Source: Achatina immaculata (Eukaryota; Mollusca; Gastropoda; Stylommatophora; Achatinidae). Taken from it: a stretch of 64,000 nt of DNA. Shown here piece by piece: positions 43,401 through 55,965 of the stretch. The stretch is from NCBI GenBank assembly GCA_009760885.1, contig CM019697.1:25372210-25436209 (forward strand), given 5' to 3'. Below the pieces are notes generated by a model, which ran no database searches, was not told the origin of the DNA, and saw nothing but the letters and a program-made list of their open reading frames with translations. Every line of letters begins with the position of its first letter. Positions within the stretch are counted from its first letter, which is position 1. A program made the translations under genes and the position numbers.

Positions 43401-44061
43401 CATTTTTTCTTTAGAAAGATTTTGTTCAAGGCATTACTATAGAAGCATTTCTAAGGAGATAAGTAATTTGCAAATATTTATAAAGATTTGTTCACAGTTC
43501 ACTAAGGAGATAAGTAATTTGTGAATATTTCTAAAGATTTGTTCACAGTTCACTGAATGTGTAACATTCTAATGATATGGTTTTTTTTTCTTCTTGTTAT
43601 GTTTTTAAACAAATATGCATTTGAATGTCAGGTTATTTTGTTCTGAGAAGCAGTTAGTCTCTTGAAACATAAATTTGTTGTGTAACTGCTGTGGACTTCA
43701 TATATGTAGCAGTGGAGCATCAAGTGAAGGTCTGATCTGTGTTCAGCATACAATGGCTGAAAGATGAAGTTGATTTTATTTGTTCAGCAAACAGCAGCTG
43801 AAAGATGGAGTTGATTTTCTGTGTTTTGGTAATCAAGATTTTTGTCATTTTGGAAGTGCACATGTCTCACTGAAAGACTTCAGATAACATTGAGCATATT
43901 ACACAGAATGTAAGAATAATATAATAAAATAATATGACAATAATGACAAATAGTTCCCACTACGTTATGAATTGACAGAAATTTATTGATTTTTATATAG
44001 CATAATAATAACAATAACACTTTAAATCTCAGAAGATACTTTTGAAGCTGATAGATGTTAA

Positions 44062-44200
44062 TGAAGAAGCCAGTTTAGTGGGCATAACATCCCTTGATGA
44101 AGTTGAAAAACTCACAGAGAACAGGAAAACTTGGCAAACAACTATGCGAGCTCTATGTGACGTTTAACGGCACGGGAAGGATGTAAGATGTAAGATGTTA
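44062..44200 (+). pseudogene. LINE 3' tail fragment
   Basis: A short 5'-truncated end of the 39.3-kb LINE family: ITSLDEVEKLTENRKTWQTT then MRALCDV and TAA, with GGATGTAAGATGTAAGATG as tail. It shows how short these truncated insertions can be. Confidence 0.88.
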
Positions 44201-44449
44201 ATGTAGTGGAACTTGCTGAGAATCATTTTGGAGAGAAAATTTGGCAGTTGATAAAATAATCACCATTATCATTGCCCCTGATAATGATGATAATGAATAT
44301 GTAAATATAATTATAAATGTTGATTTCCTTATGAAAATATTCTCAAAGAATGGAATGACTGTTATATGCAAAATGTGAAATAAACAGTTTACATGTGGGG
44401 TTTACACTAAAAAGAGAAGGAAAAAAAAACTGTATAAGATTTATGTGTC

Positions 44450-44782
44450 AGTTTTGATACCACCTCTTAAACCAAGACATGATGAGGTTCAGTATATCTG
44501 ACATCTCTTTGACACCATCTTTTAAACCAAGACATGATGAGGTTCAGTATATCTGACATCTCTTTGAACCCATCTCTTAAACCAAGACATGATGAGGTTC
44601 AGTATATCTGACATCTCTTTGATACCATCTCTTAAACTAAGACATGATGAGGTTCAGTATATTTGACATCTCTTTGATACCATCTCTTAAACCAAGACAT
44701 GATGAGGTTCAGTATATTTGACATCTCTTTGAACCTATCTCTTAAACCAAGGCATGATGAGGTTCAGTATATATGATATAAG
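44450..44782. repeat. 56-bp minisatellite, six copies
   Basis: Unit AAACCAAGACATGATGAGGT plus tcagtatatctgacatctctttgataccatctctta, 56 bp, well conserved. Confidence 0.94.
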
Positions 44783-45414
44783 ATCAGTATATATGATATA
44801 ACATCTCTTTGAAGGTTTTATGAAGCCACTATGATGTACCAATAAAATGCTTGAGACAAAGACAGCCACATAATGTCAATCTTAGCAGTTAAAAAGTTCT
44901 TGTTAATAACTGTTAACTAAATCAGTTACTACATTAACACAAGCCATAATTCACTCAGATCTAAGGAAACATGTTTTCTCAAGTTCAGTGCCTCCAAAGC
45001 TGTGACACACAACAATCCTTTGAGAGTCTCAAAGAACATTTGTCATTTTGTGCACCAGAATATTTACTGGCTGTTTTTGTCTTCAATAAATATCTCTTTA
45101 TGTTTTTTAAATATTGTTTTTCAGCTTTTTGACATCAAACATTTTGCATCCTTTTCAAGTTTTTTTTTTTAACCAAGGTTCTTTTTTTTTTTGTTTTGCT
45201 TGAAAGTTTGTGGCTATTTAGGTTAGAGATGAGTACTATGTCTATCATTGATTTTTGCTGGTTTATCTTTGGTCCTTTAAATGTGCATACATCTGGCTAA
45301 ATTTGAAGTCATAATTCTCACGTCTTGCTACTTGATAATTTATTATGGTGTATTAAATTTCTGAGGATTCAAATTTTCCATTAACTGAACATACATGAAC
45401 AAGAGCTGCAGAGT

Positions 45415-45645
45415 CTTGTTCACTGATCTAAGATGTTCATCTTCAGAGAGTCTCAGATCATCCACTGATCCAAGATGTTCATCTTCAGAGAGTCTCAGAT
45501 CATCCACTGATCTAAGATGTTCATCTTCAGAGAGTCTCAGATCATCCATTGATCTAAGATGTTCATCTTCAGAGAGTCTTGAGCCATTCACTGATTAAAG
45601 ATGTTCATGTACAGAGAGTCTCAGATCACTCACTGATCTAAGATG
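45415..45645. repeat. 42-bp minisatellite
   Basis: About five and a half copies of CACTGATCTAAGATGTTCAT plus cttcagagagtctcagatcatc, 42 bp; false frames on both strands because the period is divisible by three. Confidence 0.94.
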
Positions 45646-46104
45646 CTGATACTCAGAGGTTGCTAGTTCCAGTCTGGTCTGTGTAGTCTAACGGATGTTT
45701 GCTTTAAATATTAGCATCATTACTTGATTCTCACAGTCTACTTTATTCTTTGACTGACAGAACTTCTACAATAACAAGTAAACAAACATTGTCATTTCAG
45801 TGATGTGTATTTTAATTTGAATGCTTGCAGTTATGATGGTTCACTGTAAACTTCTTTTTCAAGCAAAATTGAATCCATAAAATTTTAAAGATAAATTTTA
45901 AGTAATTAAATAGTATTTTCCTTTAGTTTATCTTATATGATGTCAAAAACACTGGATTAAATGATTATAGATCAGATAACGCTAATGATTATTTTATAAT
46001 AAGCATTAAATTATTATAAACAAGTCAAACACTACAAAGATTATTGTTTTTGCTTTTATTTTCTTCTTGAGAATTTCTTTGTTTTTATCATGAACTACAC
46101 CAAA

Positions 46105-46248
46105 CACTTCTATAGTTTGTTCCTCTACACAAACATTTTTATAGTTTGTTCCTGTACACAAACATTTTTATAGTTTGTTCCTCTACACAAACATTTTTAT
46201 AGTTTGTTCCTCTACACAAACATTTTTATAGTTTGTTCCTCTACATTT
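46105..46248. repeat. 29-bp minisatellite, five copies
   Basis: Unit ACAAACATTTTTATAGTTTG plus ttcctctac. Confidence 0.94.
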
Positions 46249-46399
46249 AAAACACTCTAGGTCATGTTTGTATTTGTAATATATGCACTAGTGTAACAAA
46301 TTGTTGTATATAACATATTTAATATGTCCTAGTCTCTTGTTACACCCTATCCACAGAGTGCCTTAAATAAGTACACAGAAATGTTATGTACTACTTACT

Positions 46400-46492
46400 A
46401 ATGTGTTTTTGCTGTATGTAGCTGTACTATAATGTGTTTTTGCTGTATGTAGCTGTACTATAATGTGTTTTTGCTGTATGTAGCTGTACTGT
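46400..46492. repeat. 31-bp repeat, three copies
   Basis: Unit AATGTGTTTTTGCTGTATGT plus agctgtactat. Confidence 0.93.
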
Positions 46493-46834
46493 AGGTGACA
46501 TATAATGAATTTTTATTTTATTATTGAACCTGTAAAACATGCACCATATTGTATGTTGCTGGTTACCTATTACCTTTTTGTTTGAGTTTTTTTCCTTTTC
46601 TTTGATATTCTTACTTATTTGTATCATGGCATATGTGTTAAAGCTGACATATGTAATGTGGTTAGAATAACAAATATAAAAAACTGCCATTTTTTATATA
46701 TTGTGATACTGTACCGTGACTGGTACAGATAAAAGTTTATTTTACGCTGTGATACTGTATATGTAAACATTTAAAATAATCTGGAAGGTGATGTACTATT
46801 TTGTGTACTGTGTTGGCTAACAAATTTCAATAAA

Positions 46835-48110
46835 GAAAGATATAAAATTGCATGCAATTTTGCAGACAAAATTATGAAAGAATGTAGAAAAGTAAAGTTT
46901 GAAATTTCGTTAATGTACAACAATGTATGATATAATATGGCTTTGGTCTGGTCTTTGTTGCTAGTTCTCTAGCTAGTTCTCTAAAATGCCACATAAATGT
47001 TTCATTTTCCTGTATTTTAGTATTTTATTATCATGTTATTGTTTGAGTATGTGAGTTGTTATATATTATTACAGTAAAGTTTCTAACATATTTCTGTGTA
47101 AATGATGTAAAGTGTTCAGTGCATGTGAAAGTAATATATTTACTCTTAAATGAGTTCATACAAAATGTTAACGTATTTTGATTTTTCTGTATTTCAAAAA
47201 CAGGTCAAAATAGATATGCCTCAGGCGTTCACACAAAGTTTTTCTTAAAATTATTTCAGTTTTTTAAAAATAAGCAAAATATTTTCAGAATTTTACTGAA
47301 AATTTGTTTCTGGTGATAATAACTACATTTTTATGTCATCAACTTTTATAAAAATGATAATCTCTGAACTTTATTTCTGTTCCTGAAAAAGTCTGGGGAG
47401 ATCCAGTTATTGATGAGACTTCAGATATTCACAGTTTGATCAGTTTCAGATGTGTGGACTTGTGAATTATTGACATATTTGTGCAGTAATGTTGTATACG
47501 AGTATGTTTATTCTTCTGTTATATGTATGTATATGTGTCTTTACATTGTGTGTTATATGTGCTTATTACTCTCATGTGTGTGTATATGTCTAATTCTGTC
47601 ATATGTGGGCATATGTACATTGTTGCCATATGCGTGTGTATGCATGTTAGAACCTTATATGGTCATGTAATAATATTATTGTCATATTTTTTCCATTTTT
47701 TTTTTATTTGGTAGTTAGGAAATGATACTTTAACCTGTCACTTTCTATTATTTAGAGGTGTGAGATGTTTAGAGATGCAAATTTATTTGGTGAACCCAGA
47801 AAATGACGTTTTTATTTTGTTTGTTTGACTGATTAAACTAGTTGATTGGTGTTTTGATGTACCCAATACTAGCGCTACAGTTCCTGTGTTCTGTTGCTTG
47901 CATTTATGGCTCAGCTGATATTTATATTTATTGTGTGCTCGCGTGCATTTGGGCTTTAGCATGGCTTCCTAGTCATTTAACTTAGATACCTCACATTCTT
48001 CACCAGCGTCACCATTGTTGTTGTCAGCAGTAATCTCCCACAGGCAAGTTTACCTGACATTTCTACCAGGTTATCTGTCTCTTCATGCGATACCTAACTG
48101 TGTGATGATA
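46835..48110. other. No feature recognised
   Basis: AT-rich unique sequence. Short valine/cysteine/tyrosine-rich open frames at 47452-47714 derive from atatgtgt-type low complexity and are not called. Confidence 0.5.
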
Positions 48111-48111
48111 C

Positions 48112-48285
48112 TGTGTCATGACTGCAGCTGTGAGATACCCCAGTGTGTCATGACTGCAGCTATAAGATACCCCAGTGTGTCATGACTGCAGCTGTAAGAT
48201 ACCCCAGTGTGTCATGACTGCAGCTGTAAGATACCCCAGTGTGTCATGACTGCAGCTGTAAGATACCCCAGTGTGTCATGACTAC
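48112..48285. repeat. 33-bp minisatellite
   Basis: Five copies of GTGTCATGACTGCAGCTGTA plus agataccccagt, the last one diverged. Confidence 0.94.
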
Positions 48286-48436
48286 AGATCTGAGACATCC
48301 CAGAAAATACAAACTTATATTGTAATAAGTACCTGTGTACTTGATAACAGCACCTTCCCCCCTCCTCTAGTCTTAGGCGGGCTAGATTCCGTTCATGGCC
48401 ATCTTTGTTTTGCTGGTAACTGCCATTCGCTTCTAA

Positions 48437-48439
<3 letters not shown>

Positions 48440-48483
<44 letters not shown>
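48440..48483. repeat. (CT)n microsatellite
   Basis: About 20 CT dinucleotides. Confidence 0.97.
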
Positions 48484-48484
<1 letters not shown>

Positions 48485-49252
48485 AAACGCAGTCAAATGT
48501 ATTGTGCACCTCGTTTATATGGTTATTACTATGCCAGTTACAATTTAAAAGGCTCTTTGAAGTTGAAACACGCACTAACTATAAATAACTGGTTGTTGCA
48601 GACCATGGTATAATCTCTGGTATTGTTCCTGATTTTACTTATTTCAGGATGAAGTTAACGCTGGCTCAAGATATCTCACATGAATGACCTTGTGGGAGCA
48701 GAGTGCAGACCATAGGGCATACCCTGCCCTGGGATGTTGAACTCAGACATGGGAAGAGAATTAGGATCCTTGGCAGAAGCTGCAGGACTGGCTTAAGATC
48801 ATGAAGATAACTGGGAATGTCATCATACCACTAGATTGTTCCTGGTGTTGCATGACCTGGTACATGTATGTAACAGAAGAAGAAGAAGAAGAAGAAGAAG
48901 TGATCTTGTTGAAACAATCATCAGCCGAATTTTGACAAGATTTTTATTTTCCTAAACAAATGGAATATCAAGTTTTAAACCTGTCTAGTGCACCAGCATA
49001 ATGTCAATAAACACACATTACGCAGGTCTCTTTCTCACGTATGTTAGTTTTAGCTAATCGTTGTAAAACGAATGGTTGGACCTCAAAAACTTTGCACAGT
49101 TGACAAATATGTAAGGCTAGTATATGCTAGTGCGTCTTTGTTTTCCTTGCTGGCTTCGACAAAAAATAAAACTGATAACGCAGTCAAACTATTGTTTTGT
49201 TTGGTTTTCTTTTTGTTTATGTTAGTTTGTACTTTCTTCATCGTTCACCGAG
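48484..49252. other. No feature recognised; one GC-richer patch
   Basis: 48650-48860 is less AT-rich (gcataccctgccctgggatg, ggactggcttaagatcatg) and may be a degraded mobile element, but no protein similarity is recognised. (AGA)n lies at 48878-48900. Confidence 0.4.
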
Positions 49253-49498
49253 TCGGATGTTCAGTCAGCAGAGACTTGTCAGACACTATAGTAGAACGGA
49301 TGTTCAGTCAGCAGAGACTTGTCAGACACTATAGTAGAACGGATGTTCAGTCAGCAGAGACTTGTCAGACACTATAGTAGAACGGATGTTCAGTCAGCAG
49401 AGACTTGTCAGACACTATAGTAGAACGGATGTTCAGTCAGCAGAGACTTGTCAGACACTATAGTAGAACGGATGTTCAGTCAGCAGCGACTTGTTATA
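49253..49498. repeat. 43-bp minisatellite, six copies
   Basis: Unit GGATGTTCAGTCAGCAGAGA plus cttgtcagacactatagtagaac, nearly identical copies. Confidence 0.95.
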
Positions 49499-49859
49499 AA
49501 CTATAGTAGACAAAGTTGCAAAATAGTTTTTACCTGATTATGTGTATAACTTTTAACATTTTCTTTTCTAGCATACGGAAACTATTTGGAAGTAATTTTG
49601 ATGATGATGATGATGATGATAACACTTGGACGCCACACATCGAGTGGAGTTATTTTGACAGGCTCTATATAGCACTTTGGAGTGAGTGGAAATAAAGCTG
49701 ATCGGTCTCCAAATGTTTCTAAATCGGTCCAGACATTTTTCATCACGTTCTGCTACCTCTGAACCTAGCTATGGAACTTCTCTGCCCTTCATCTCACTTA
49801 AACTGCATCGAATCAAACGCTAAGTTAAAGAGGTGTAGTAATTGTCTTATCGCTGGTTG
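49499..49859 (+). other. Short open frame of uncertain status
   Basis: A frame at 49534-49695 starts MCITFNIFFSSIRKLFGSNF, continues through an Asp run from (GAT)n, and ends NTWTPHIEWSYFDRLYIALW then SEWK and TAA; AATAAA overlaps the stop. An acceptor-like cttttctag lies at 49563-49571. The C-terminal 25 residues look protein-like. It could be a terminal exon, a mobile-element end or chance. Confidence 0.25.
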
Positions 49860-50197
49860 TTAACAAGACAAAAAGGTAGTCCTGTCAAACAACAAAACAA
49901 GGAGATAGCCCTGTCAACCAACAAGACAAAAATGTAAAACAAGACAAAAATGTAGCCCAGTCAACCAACAAGATAAAAAAGGTAGCCCTATCAACCTACA
50001 AGACAAGAAGGTAGCCATATCAACCAACAAGGCAAAAAAGATAACCCTGTCAACCAACAGGACAGAAAGGTAGCCCTATAAACCTACAAGACAAAAAGGT
50101 AGCCCTGTCAACTAACAACATAAAAAAGGTAGTCCTATCAACTTACAAGACTAGAAGGTAGGCATGTCAACAAAAAAGACGAAATGTAGCCATGTCA

Positions 50198-50228
<31 letters not shown>

Positions 50229-50265
50229 ACATGACAAAAAAGGCAGCCCTGTTAACCAACAAGAA
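49860..50265. repeat. About 29-bp degenerate minisatellite
   Basis: Copies around GTAGCCCTGTCAACCAACAA plus gacaaaaag; diverged, with a (CAT)n insert at about 50203-50227. Confidence 0.9.
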
Positions 50266-50745
50266 AAAAAGTAGCCCTATCAGCTAACAGGACAAAGTAG
50301 CCCTGTCAGCTAACAAGACAAAGTAGTCCTGTCAGCTAACAAGACAAAGTAGCCCTGTCAGCTAACAAGACAAAGTAGCCCTGTCATCTAACAAGACAAA
50401 GTAGCCCTGTCATCTAACAAGACAAAGTAGCCCTGTCATCTAACAAGACAAAGTAGCCCTGTCATCTAACAAGACAAAGTAGCCCTGTCATCTAACAAGA
50501 CAAAGTAGTCCTGTCAGCTAACAAGACAAAGTAGCCCTGTCAGCTAACAAGACAAAGTAGCCCTGTCATCTAACAAGACAAAGTAGCCCTGTCAGCTAAC
50601 AAGACAAAGTAGCCCTGTCAGCTAACAAGACAAAGTAGCCCTGTCAGCTAACAAGACAAAGTAGCCCTGTCAGCTAACAAGACAAAGTAGCCCTGTCATC
50701 TAACAAGACAAAGTAGCCCTGTCAGCTAACAAGACAAAAACCATT
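50266..50745. repeat. 26-bp minisatellite, about 18 copies
   Basis: Unit GTAGCCCTGTCAGCTAACAA plus gacaaa, 26 bp, homogeneous. It is clearly derived from the neighbouring 29-bp units by losing three bases (aaa/gt). Confidence 0.95.
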
Positions 50746-50765
50746 AAGGCACCTAGGAAATGTGG

Positions 50766-51295
50766 TAGTAGGAGACGTGAGATTTTGTTTAATCATATAG
50801 TAGGAGACGTGAGATTTTGTTTAATCATATAGTAGGAGACGTGAGATTTTGTTTAATCATATAGCAGGAGACGTGAGATTTTGTTTAATCATATAGTAGG
50901 AGACGTGAGATTTTGTTTAATCATATAGTAGGAGACGTGAGATTTTGTTTAATTATATAGTAGGAGACGTGAGATTTTGTTTAATTATATAGTAGGAGAC
51001 GTGAGATTTTGTTTAATCATATAGTAGGAGACGTGAGATTTTGTTTAATTATATAGTAGGAGACGTGAGATTTTGTTTAATCATATAGCAGGAGACGTGA
51101 GATTTTGTTTAATCATATAGTAGGAGACGTGAGATTTTGTTTAATCATATAGTAGGAGACGTGAGACTTTGTTTAATTATATAGTAGTATAGGTGAGACT
51201 TTGTTTATCATATAGTAGGAGACATGAGAATTTGTTTAATCATAAAGTATTAGACGTGAGAATTTGTTCAGTCATAAAGTAGGAGACGAAATGTG
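50766..51295. repeat. 32-bp minisatellite, about 16 copies
   Basis: Unit AGTAGGAGACGTGAGATTTT plus gtttaatcatat, 32 bp; diverged copies at the right end only. Confidence 0.95.
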
Positions 51296-51414
51296 TTACG
51301 TCAGTAGCCCTTAGCTAAACAGTTCATCTGTTTAACGAGCTATTTCTTTCTTTTTTTTTTTTTTGCAGGGATAATATGGTTGCTAGCAGTTTCTAAAAAC
51401 AAAACAAATCAAAT

Positions 51415-51680
51415 GTTGTAAGTCGTGATAACACATGTTGTAAGTCATTATAATAAATGGTGTAAGTCATGATAAAAAAAATGTTGTAAGGCATGATAAC
51501 AAATATTGTAAGTCACGATAACAAATATTGTAAGTTATGATAACAAATATTGTAAGTCATGATAACAAATATTGTAAGTCATGATAACAAATATTGTAAG
51601 TCATGATAACAAATATTGTAAGTCATGATAACAAATATTGTAAGTCATGATAACAAATATTGTAAGTCATGATAACAAAT
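51415..51680. repeat. 22-bp minisatellite, about 12 copies
   Basis: Unit TGTAAGTCATGATAACAAAT plus at, 22 bp; the left copies are diverged. Confidence 0.94.
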
Positions 51681-51904
51681 GTACTTCACTCGCAAGTAAA
51701 CAGTTAACCTTGTAATACAAAATCCAGTGGAGCAAACGTCAACACCACAAGTGGTTGTTGCTATGAAGATGGTAAATGCTAGCAGGAGATACTAACTGTT
51801 GTGGTTATATGATCATGACAGCGCCTAGTTCAATGAGAGAAATATTCAGAACAAAAATAAAGATAATGTAAAAGAATAATATCATTGCTTACCACTTGAA
51901 TGAA

Positions 51905-53970
51905 TTGAATATATGACAGAACTCCTTAAAATGACCAAGAACTGCGAGAACAATACAAATTTATTATAACAAATAGATACAATGCAATAGCAAAGATAAA
52001 TAGTATAGATGAACAATGGGAAATGTTAAGAGATTCTATCCACCAAACTGTTAAGGACATAATACCACCAAAAAGAAGCCCCTAAAAATAAATGGATGAC
52101 AGACAACATCTTAGGACTGATGGACAAGAGGAGGAGGAGTAAAAATAATGAGAAAAAATATAACAAGATAAATAAAGAAATAAGACGCAAATGCACAGAA
52201 GCAAAGGAAGTGTGGTTAAATGAACAGTGCAGACAAATAGAGGACACCCATAATAAAGACAGCAAAAACATGCACAAACGAATTAGTAAACTCACAGGCA
52301 GGAAAACAAAATATACCACAGGATGCCTGAAATCAAAAGAAGGTAAAATGTTAATGGGAAAAGAAGACATTGTGGACAGGTGGACAGAGTAGATCAGTGA
52401 GCTATATGGAGGAGAAAGACCAGAATTAACACCAGATACTGAAAACTGTGATGGACCATCAATACTTGAAGATGAAATCATAGATGCCATCAAACACATG
52501 AAGAAAGGAAAAGCGACTGGGCCTGATAATATAACAATAGTAGAAATAAAGACACTAGAGGAGATAGGAATAAAAATAATAACCAAGTTACCGAATGACA
52601 TTTACAACAATGGTTATATGCCCAGTGATTTGCTTAAATCCACGTTTATAGCACTACCAAAGAAACCAGATGCAAAGGAATGTGACGACCACCGGACTAT
52701 CAGCCTCTCATGTCACATAACAAAGCTACTTCTGAGAATCATTATGAGAAGAACAAGGGAAAAGATAAAAATGGAAATAGCAGATGAACAGTTTGGATTT
52801 GTTGAAGGAAAGGGAACACACAATGCCATTTATGCTTTACGAACACTAGCAGAAAGAGCTTTAGAAGTACAGAAAGATTTCTACTTATGCTTCATTGATT
52901 ACACCAAGGCATTAGACAAGGTGAAGCATAATGAAATTATTAAAATGCTTGAAGACATCAATATAGAAGGCAAAGACCTGAGGATTGTAAAACATCTATA
53001 CTGGCAGCAAGAAGCAACAATTCGAGTTGAAAAATAGAACTGGAAAATATCAACCTATAAACAAGGGGTGAGACAAGGATGTGTACTATCTCCTGACCTT
53101 TCTTCTCTGTATAGCGAGAATATTCTAAGAACGATCATCACAGGATCGGGCATAAAAATTGGAGGATACAATATTAACAACCTTCGGTATGCTGACGACA
53201 CAGTACTGATAGCTGAGAACCAACAAGACCTGCAAAATCTCTTGGATAAAGTCGCCAAAGAAAGTGAACAGAAAGGCCTTACTTTGAACATCAAAAAGAC
53301 AGAGACTATGGTTATATCCAAGAAACAGAATCCACCAGCATGCAGTATAAAATTAAATGGAACTATTCTGAAGCAGATGCAGAAATTAAAATACCTTGGA
53401 GCAGTAATAACTTCAGATTGGAAATGCAGAACAGAAATTAAGAACAGAATAGTCCAAGCAAAGACTGCATTTCTGAGAATGAGAAACATATTAGCTAACA
53501 CATCTTTATCAATGAATGTTAGAAAACGAGTCCTAAAATGCTATATTGGACATATCTTGTTATATGGAAGTGAATCATGGACATTAGGCAGGTCTGCACA
53601 AAAATCATTGGAAGCAGCAGAAATGTGGTTTATTAGAAGAATGTTGCGAATCCCCTGGACAGCAAAAATAACTAATGAAGAATGTATGAGAAGAGCTGGA
53701 GAGACAACAAATCTTGTCAAAAATAAGAGAGAGACAATGTACTTTCATAGGTCATGTAATGAGAAGATGGGGGCATTGAAAATATTATAAGAACAGGAAA
53801 AATAGAAGGAAGAAGATCAAGAAGAAGACCAAGAGAAATGATACTGGACAGTCTGATGGGATGGTGTGAGAAGAGATCACCACCTAAGCTGATAGCCTGC
53901 ATGAAGGATCGTGTACACTGGAGAAGCATAATAGCCAACGTCAGTCGGCACGGCACTTGATGATGATGAT
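51905..53970 (+). pseudogene. Non-LTR retrotransposon RT ORF, longest copy
   Basis: RT and C-terminal region of a LINE lacking its endonuclease. Pieces in order: EQWEMLRDSIHQTVKDIIPP, a frameshift at about 52075, KNKWMTDNILGLMDKRRRSK, a stop near 52390, AIKHMKKGKATGPDNI (RT entry), FGFVEGKGTHNAIYALR, YLCFIDYTKALDKVKHNEII (motif A), a stop at about 53037, YKQGVRQGCVLSPDLSSLYS (motif B), INNLRYADDTVLIAENQ (motif C, YADD), then the cysteine-poor tail with AAEMWFIRRMLRIPWTAK. A one-base loss after LVKN moves the end (SRHGT) out of frame. The tail is TGATGATGATGATT. The catalytic aspartates are present but the ORF is dead as it stands. It is the parent family of the fragments at 29.0 and 30.95 kb. 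Confidence 0.92.
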
Positions 53971-55596
53971 TACAATTGTGATACTGCTCGATTCGAAAAA
54001 ATAAAAAGATATATGACGATATACTGGTACTTTATCTCTCAAAGAATGACGTGTGGTTTTACAAATGTGAGAGAAAAGTAAGATGTAATTTCTATGAACA
54101 TTTTAAGAGCACACTGGGCAGTGAGATGTGATATCTATGACTGAAAATATAATAAGTTAATTACAACTATGAGAAAGAAATCATGATTAATTCCACATTA
54201 ATTAATAATGAAAGGTGGGGAACCTGATTAAAAAGAGAATCATAGCAGGAAAGATAATGAGAAGAGATACATAGAAAAGACGAGAGAGAGAGAGAGGAAG
54301 AATCAAAGCTGATGAAAATCATAAAGAAATCGAGTTCTATGTGGAAGCACGATTAGTCACAACAATACATTCAGCATTATATGATGATGATGATGATGAT
54401 GATGATGAAGTCAGTTGTGGTGGTAATATAAGTTCAGCAAGAGTTAATACTAACATCAAATATTCTCCTGGCGGGAATTTTTTCCGTCCAGGAAGTTAAA
54501 TTGTTGGGTCATGTTAAAGATTAGTTCCTGAGCATTTCCTTGGTGGTTGTGACAGGTAGTCGGATAACCGGGGCAAATATTTGTGTGGTTAAATAGTTCC
54601 ACAAAAACATGCACGTAGTCAAATAATTAAACTAAAGATTTAAGTGTTTAGCTATCTCGACCATCTGTGCACTTAGTCAAATATTTAGACTAAAAATATA
54701 AGGAAGAAGATCAAGAAGAAGACCAAGAGAAATGATACTGGACAGTCTGATGGGATGGTGTGAGAAGAGATCACCACCTAAGCTGATAGCCTGCATGAAG
54801 GATCGTGTACACTGGAGAAGCATAATAGCCAACGTCAGTCGGCACGGCACTTGATGATGATGATTACAATTGTGATACTGCTCGATTCGAAAAAATAAAA
54901 AGATATATGACGATATACTGGTACTTTATCTCTCAAAGAATGACTTGTGGTTTTACAAATGTGAGAGAAAAGTAAGATGTAATTTCTATGAACATTTTAA
55001 GAGCACACTGGGCAGTGAGATGTGATATCTATGACTGAAAATATAATAAGTTAATTACAACTATGAGAAAGAAATCATGATTAATTCCACATTAATTAAT
55101 AATGAAAGGTGGGGAACCTGATTAAAAAGAGAATCATAGCAGGAAAGATAATGAGAAGAGATACATAGAAAAGACGAGAGAGAGAGAGAGGAAGAATCAA
55201 AGCTGATGAAAATCATAAAGAAATCGAGTTCTATGTGGAAGCACGATTAGTCACAACAATACATTCAGCATTATATGATGATGATGATGATGATGATGAT
55301 GAAGTCAGTTGTGGTGGTAATATAAGTTCAGCAAGAGTTAATACTAACATCAAATATTCTCCTGGCGGGAATTTTTTCCGTCCAGGAAGTTAAATTGTTG
55401 GGTCATGTTAAAGATTAGTTCCTGAGCATTTCCTTGGTGGTTGTGACAGGTAGTCGGATAACCGGGGCAAATATTTGTGTGGTTAAATAGTTCCACAAAA
55501 ACATGCACGTAGTCAAATAATTAAACTAAAGATTTAAGTGTTTAGCTATCTCGACCATCTGTGCACTTAGTCAAATATTTAGACTAAAAATATAAG
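53807..55596. repeat. 895-bp segmental tandem duplication
   Basis: Unit 1 is 53807-54701 and unit 2 is 54702-55596, starting inside the LINE 3' coding end (GGAAGAAGATCAAGAAGAAG). Only a few differences are visible (gaatgacgtg/gaatgacttg), so it is very recent. Each unit holds the LINE end, its (GAT)n tail and 600-700 bp of flank including a second (GAT)n run (about 54380-54408 and 55275-55302). The duplicated LINE end at 54702-54858 is not an independent insertion. Confidence 0.96.
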
Positions 55597-55700
55597 TGTT
55601 TAGATATTTCGACCATCTGTGCACTTAGTCAAATAATTAGACTAAAAATATGAGTGTTTAGATATTTCGACTATCTATACATGTACTCAAATATCTAGAA
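55505..55700. repeat. About 58-bp repeat, three copies
   Basis: Copies around GTGCACTTAGTCAAATAATT plus agactaaaaatataagtgtttagatatttcgaccatct. The 895-bp unit ends within this short array. Confidence 0.88.
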
Positions 55701-55965
55701 ACAAAGTGTTCACAGATTCAGACAGTTTGACCCAGCGTGCCGATAGTGAAATAATTTGACCAACTATTCGTTTAATTAAATATTTCTTCCATATGTTCGA
55801 GTATTCTAAAAATATTTTATTATTATTCCTCCTTCTCTCTTTAATGAATAGGACTTTTTTTTACTTAAGATTTTGCTCTAAAATGACAGAAATCATGCAA
55901 ATAGTTTGTTTTAATCTTTGTTATATATTTCTAGCTGGAATCTTTTTTCCCTTCTGATAATGATG
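55701..55965. other. No feature recognised
   Basis: AT-rich unique sequence leading into the large array. Confidence 0.5.

Larger units (their letters stand above)
43042..46834 (+). other. Probable long 3' UTR with several minisatellites
   Basis: No coding signal. AATAAA-type signals occur at several points (for example about 43365, 44382, 44841), and a good one is at 46829-46834 (TTTCAATAAAGAAAG). If the last is used, the 3' UTR is about 3.8 kb and carries arrays at 43050, 44450, 45400, 46110 and 46405 plus a LINE tail fragment at 44062. The extent of the UTR is inference. Confidence 0.45.

Noticed and set aside
52026..53501. Hydrophobic minus-strand frames (191 and 148 codons)
   Set aside because: Antisense of an A-rich RT coding region, which yields Phe/Leu/Ile/Ser-rich shadows.
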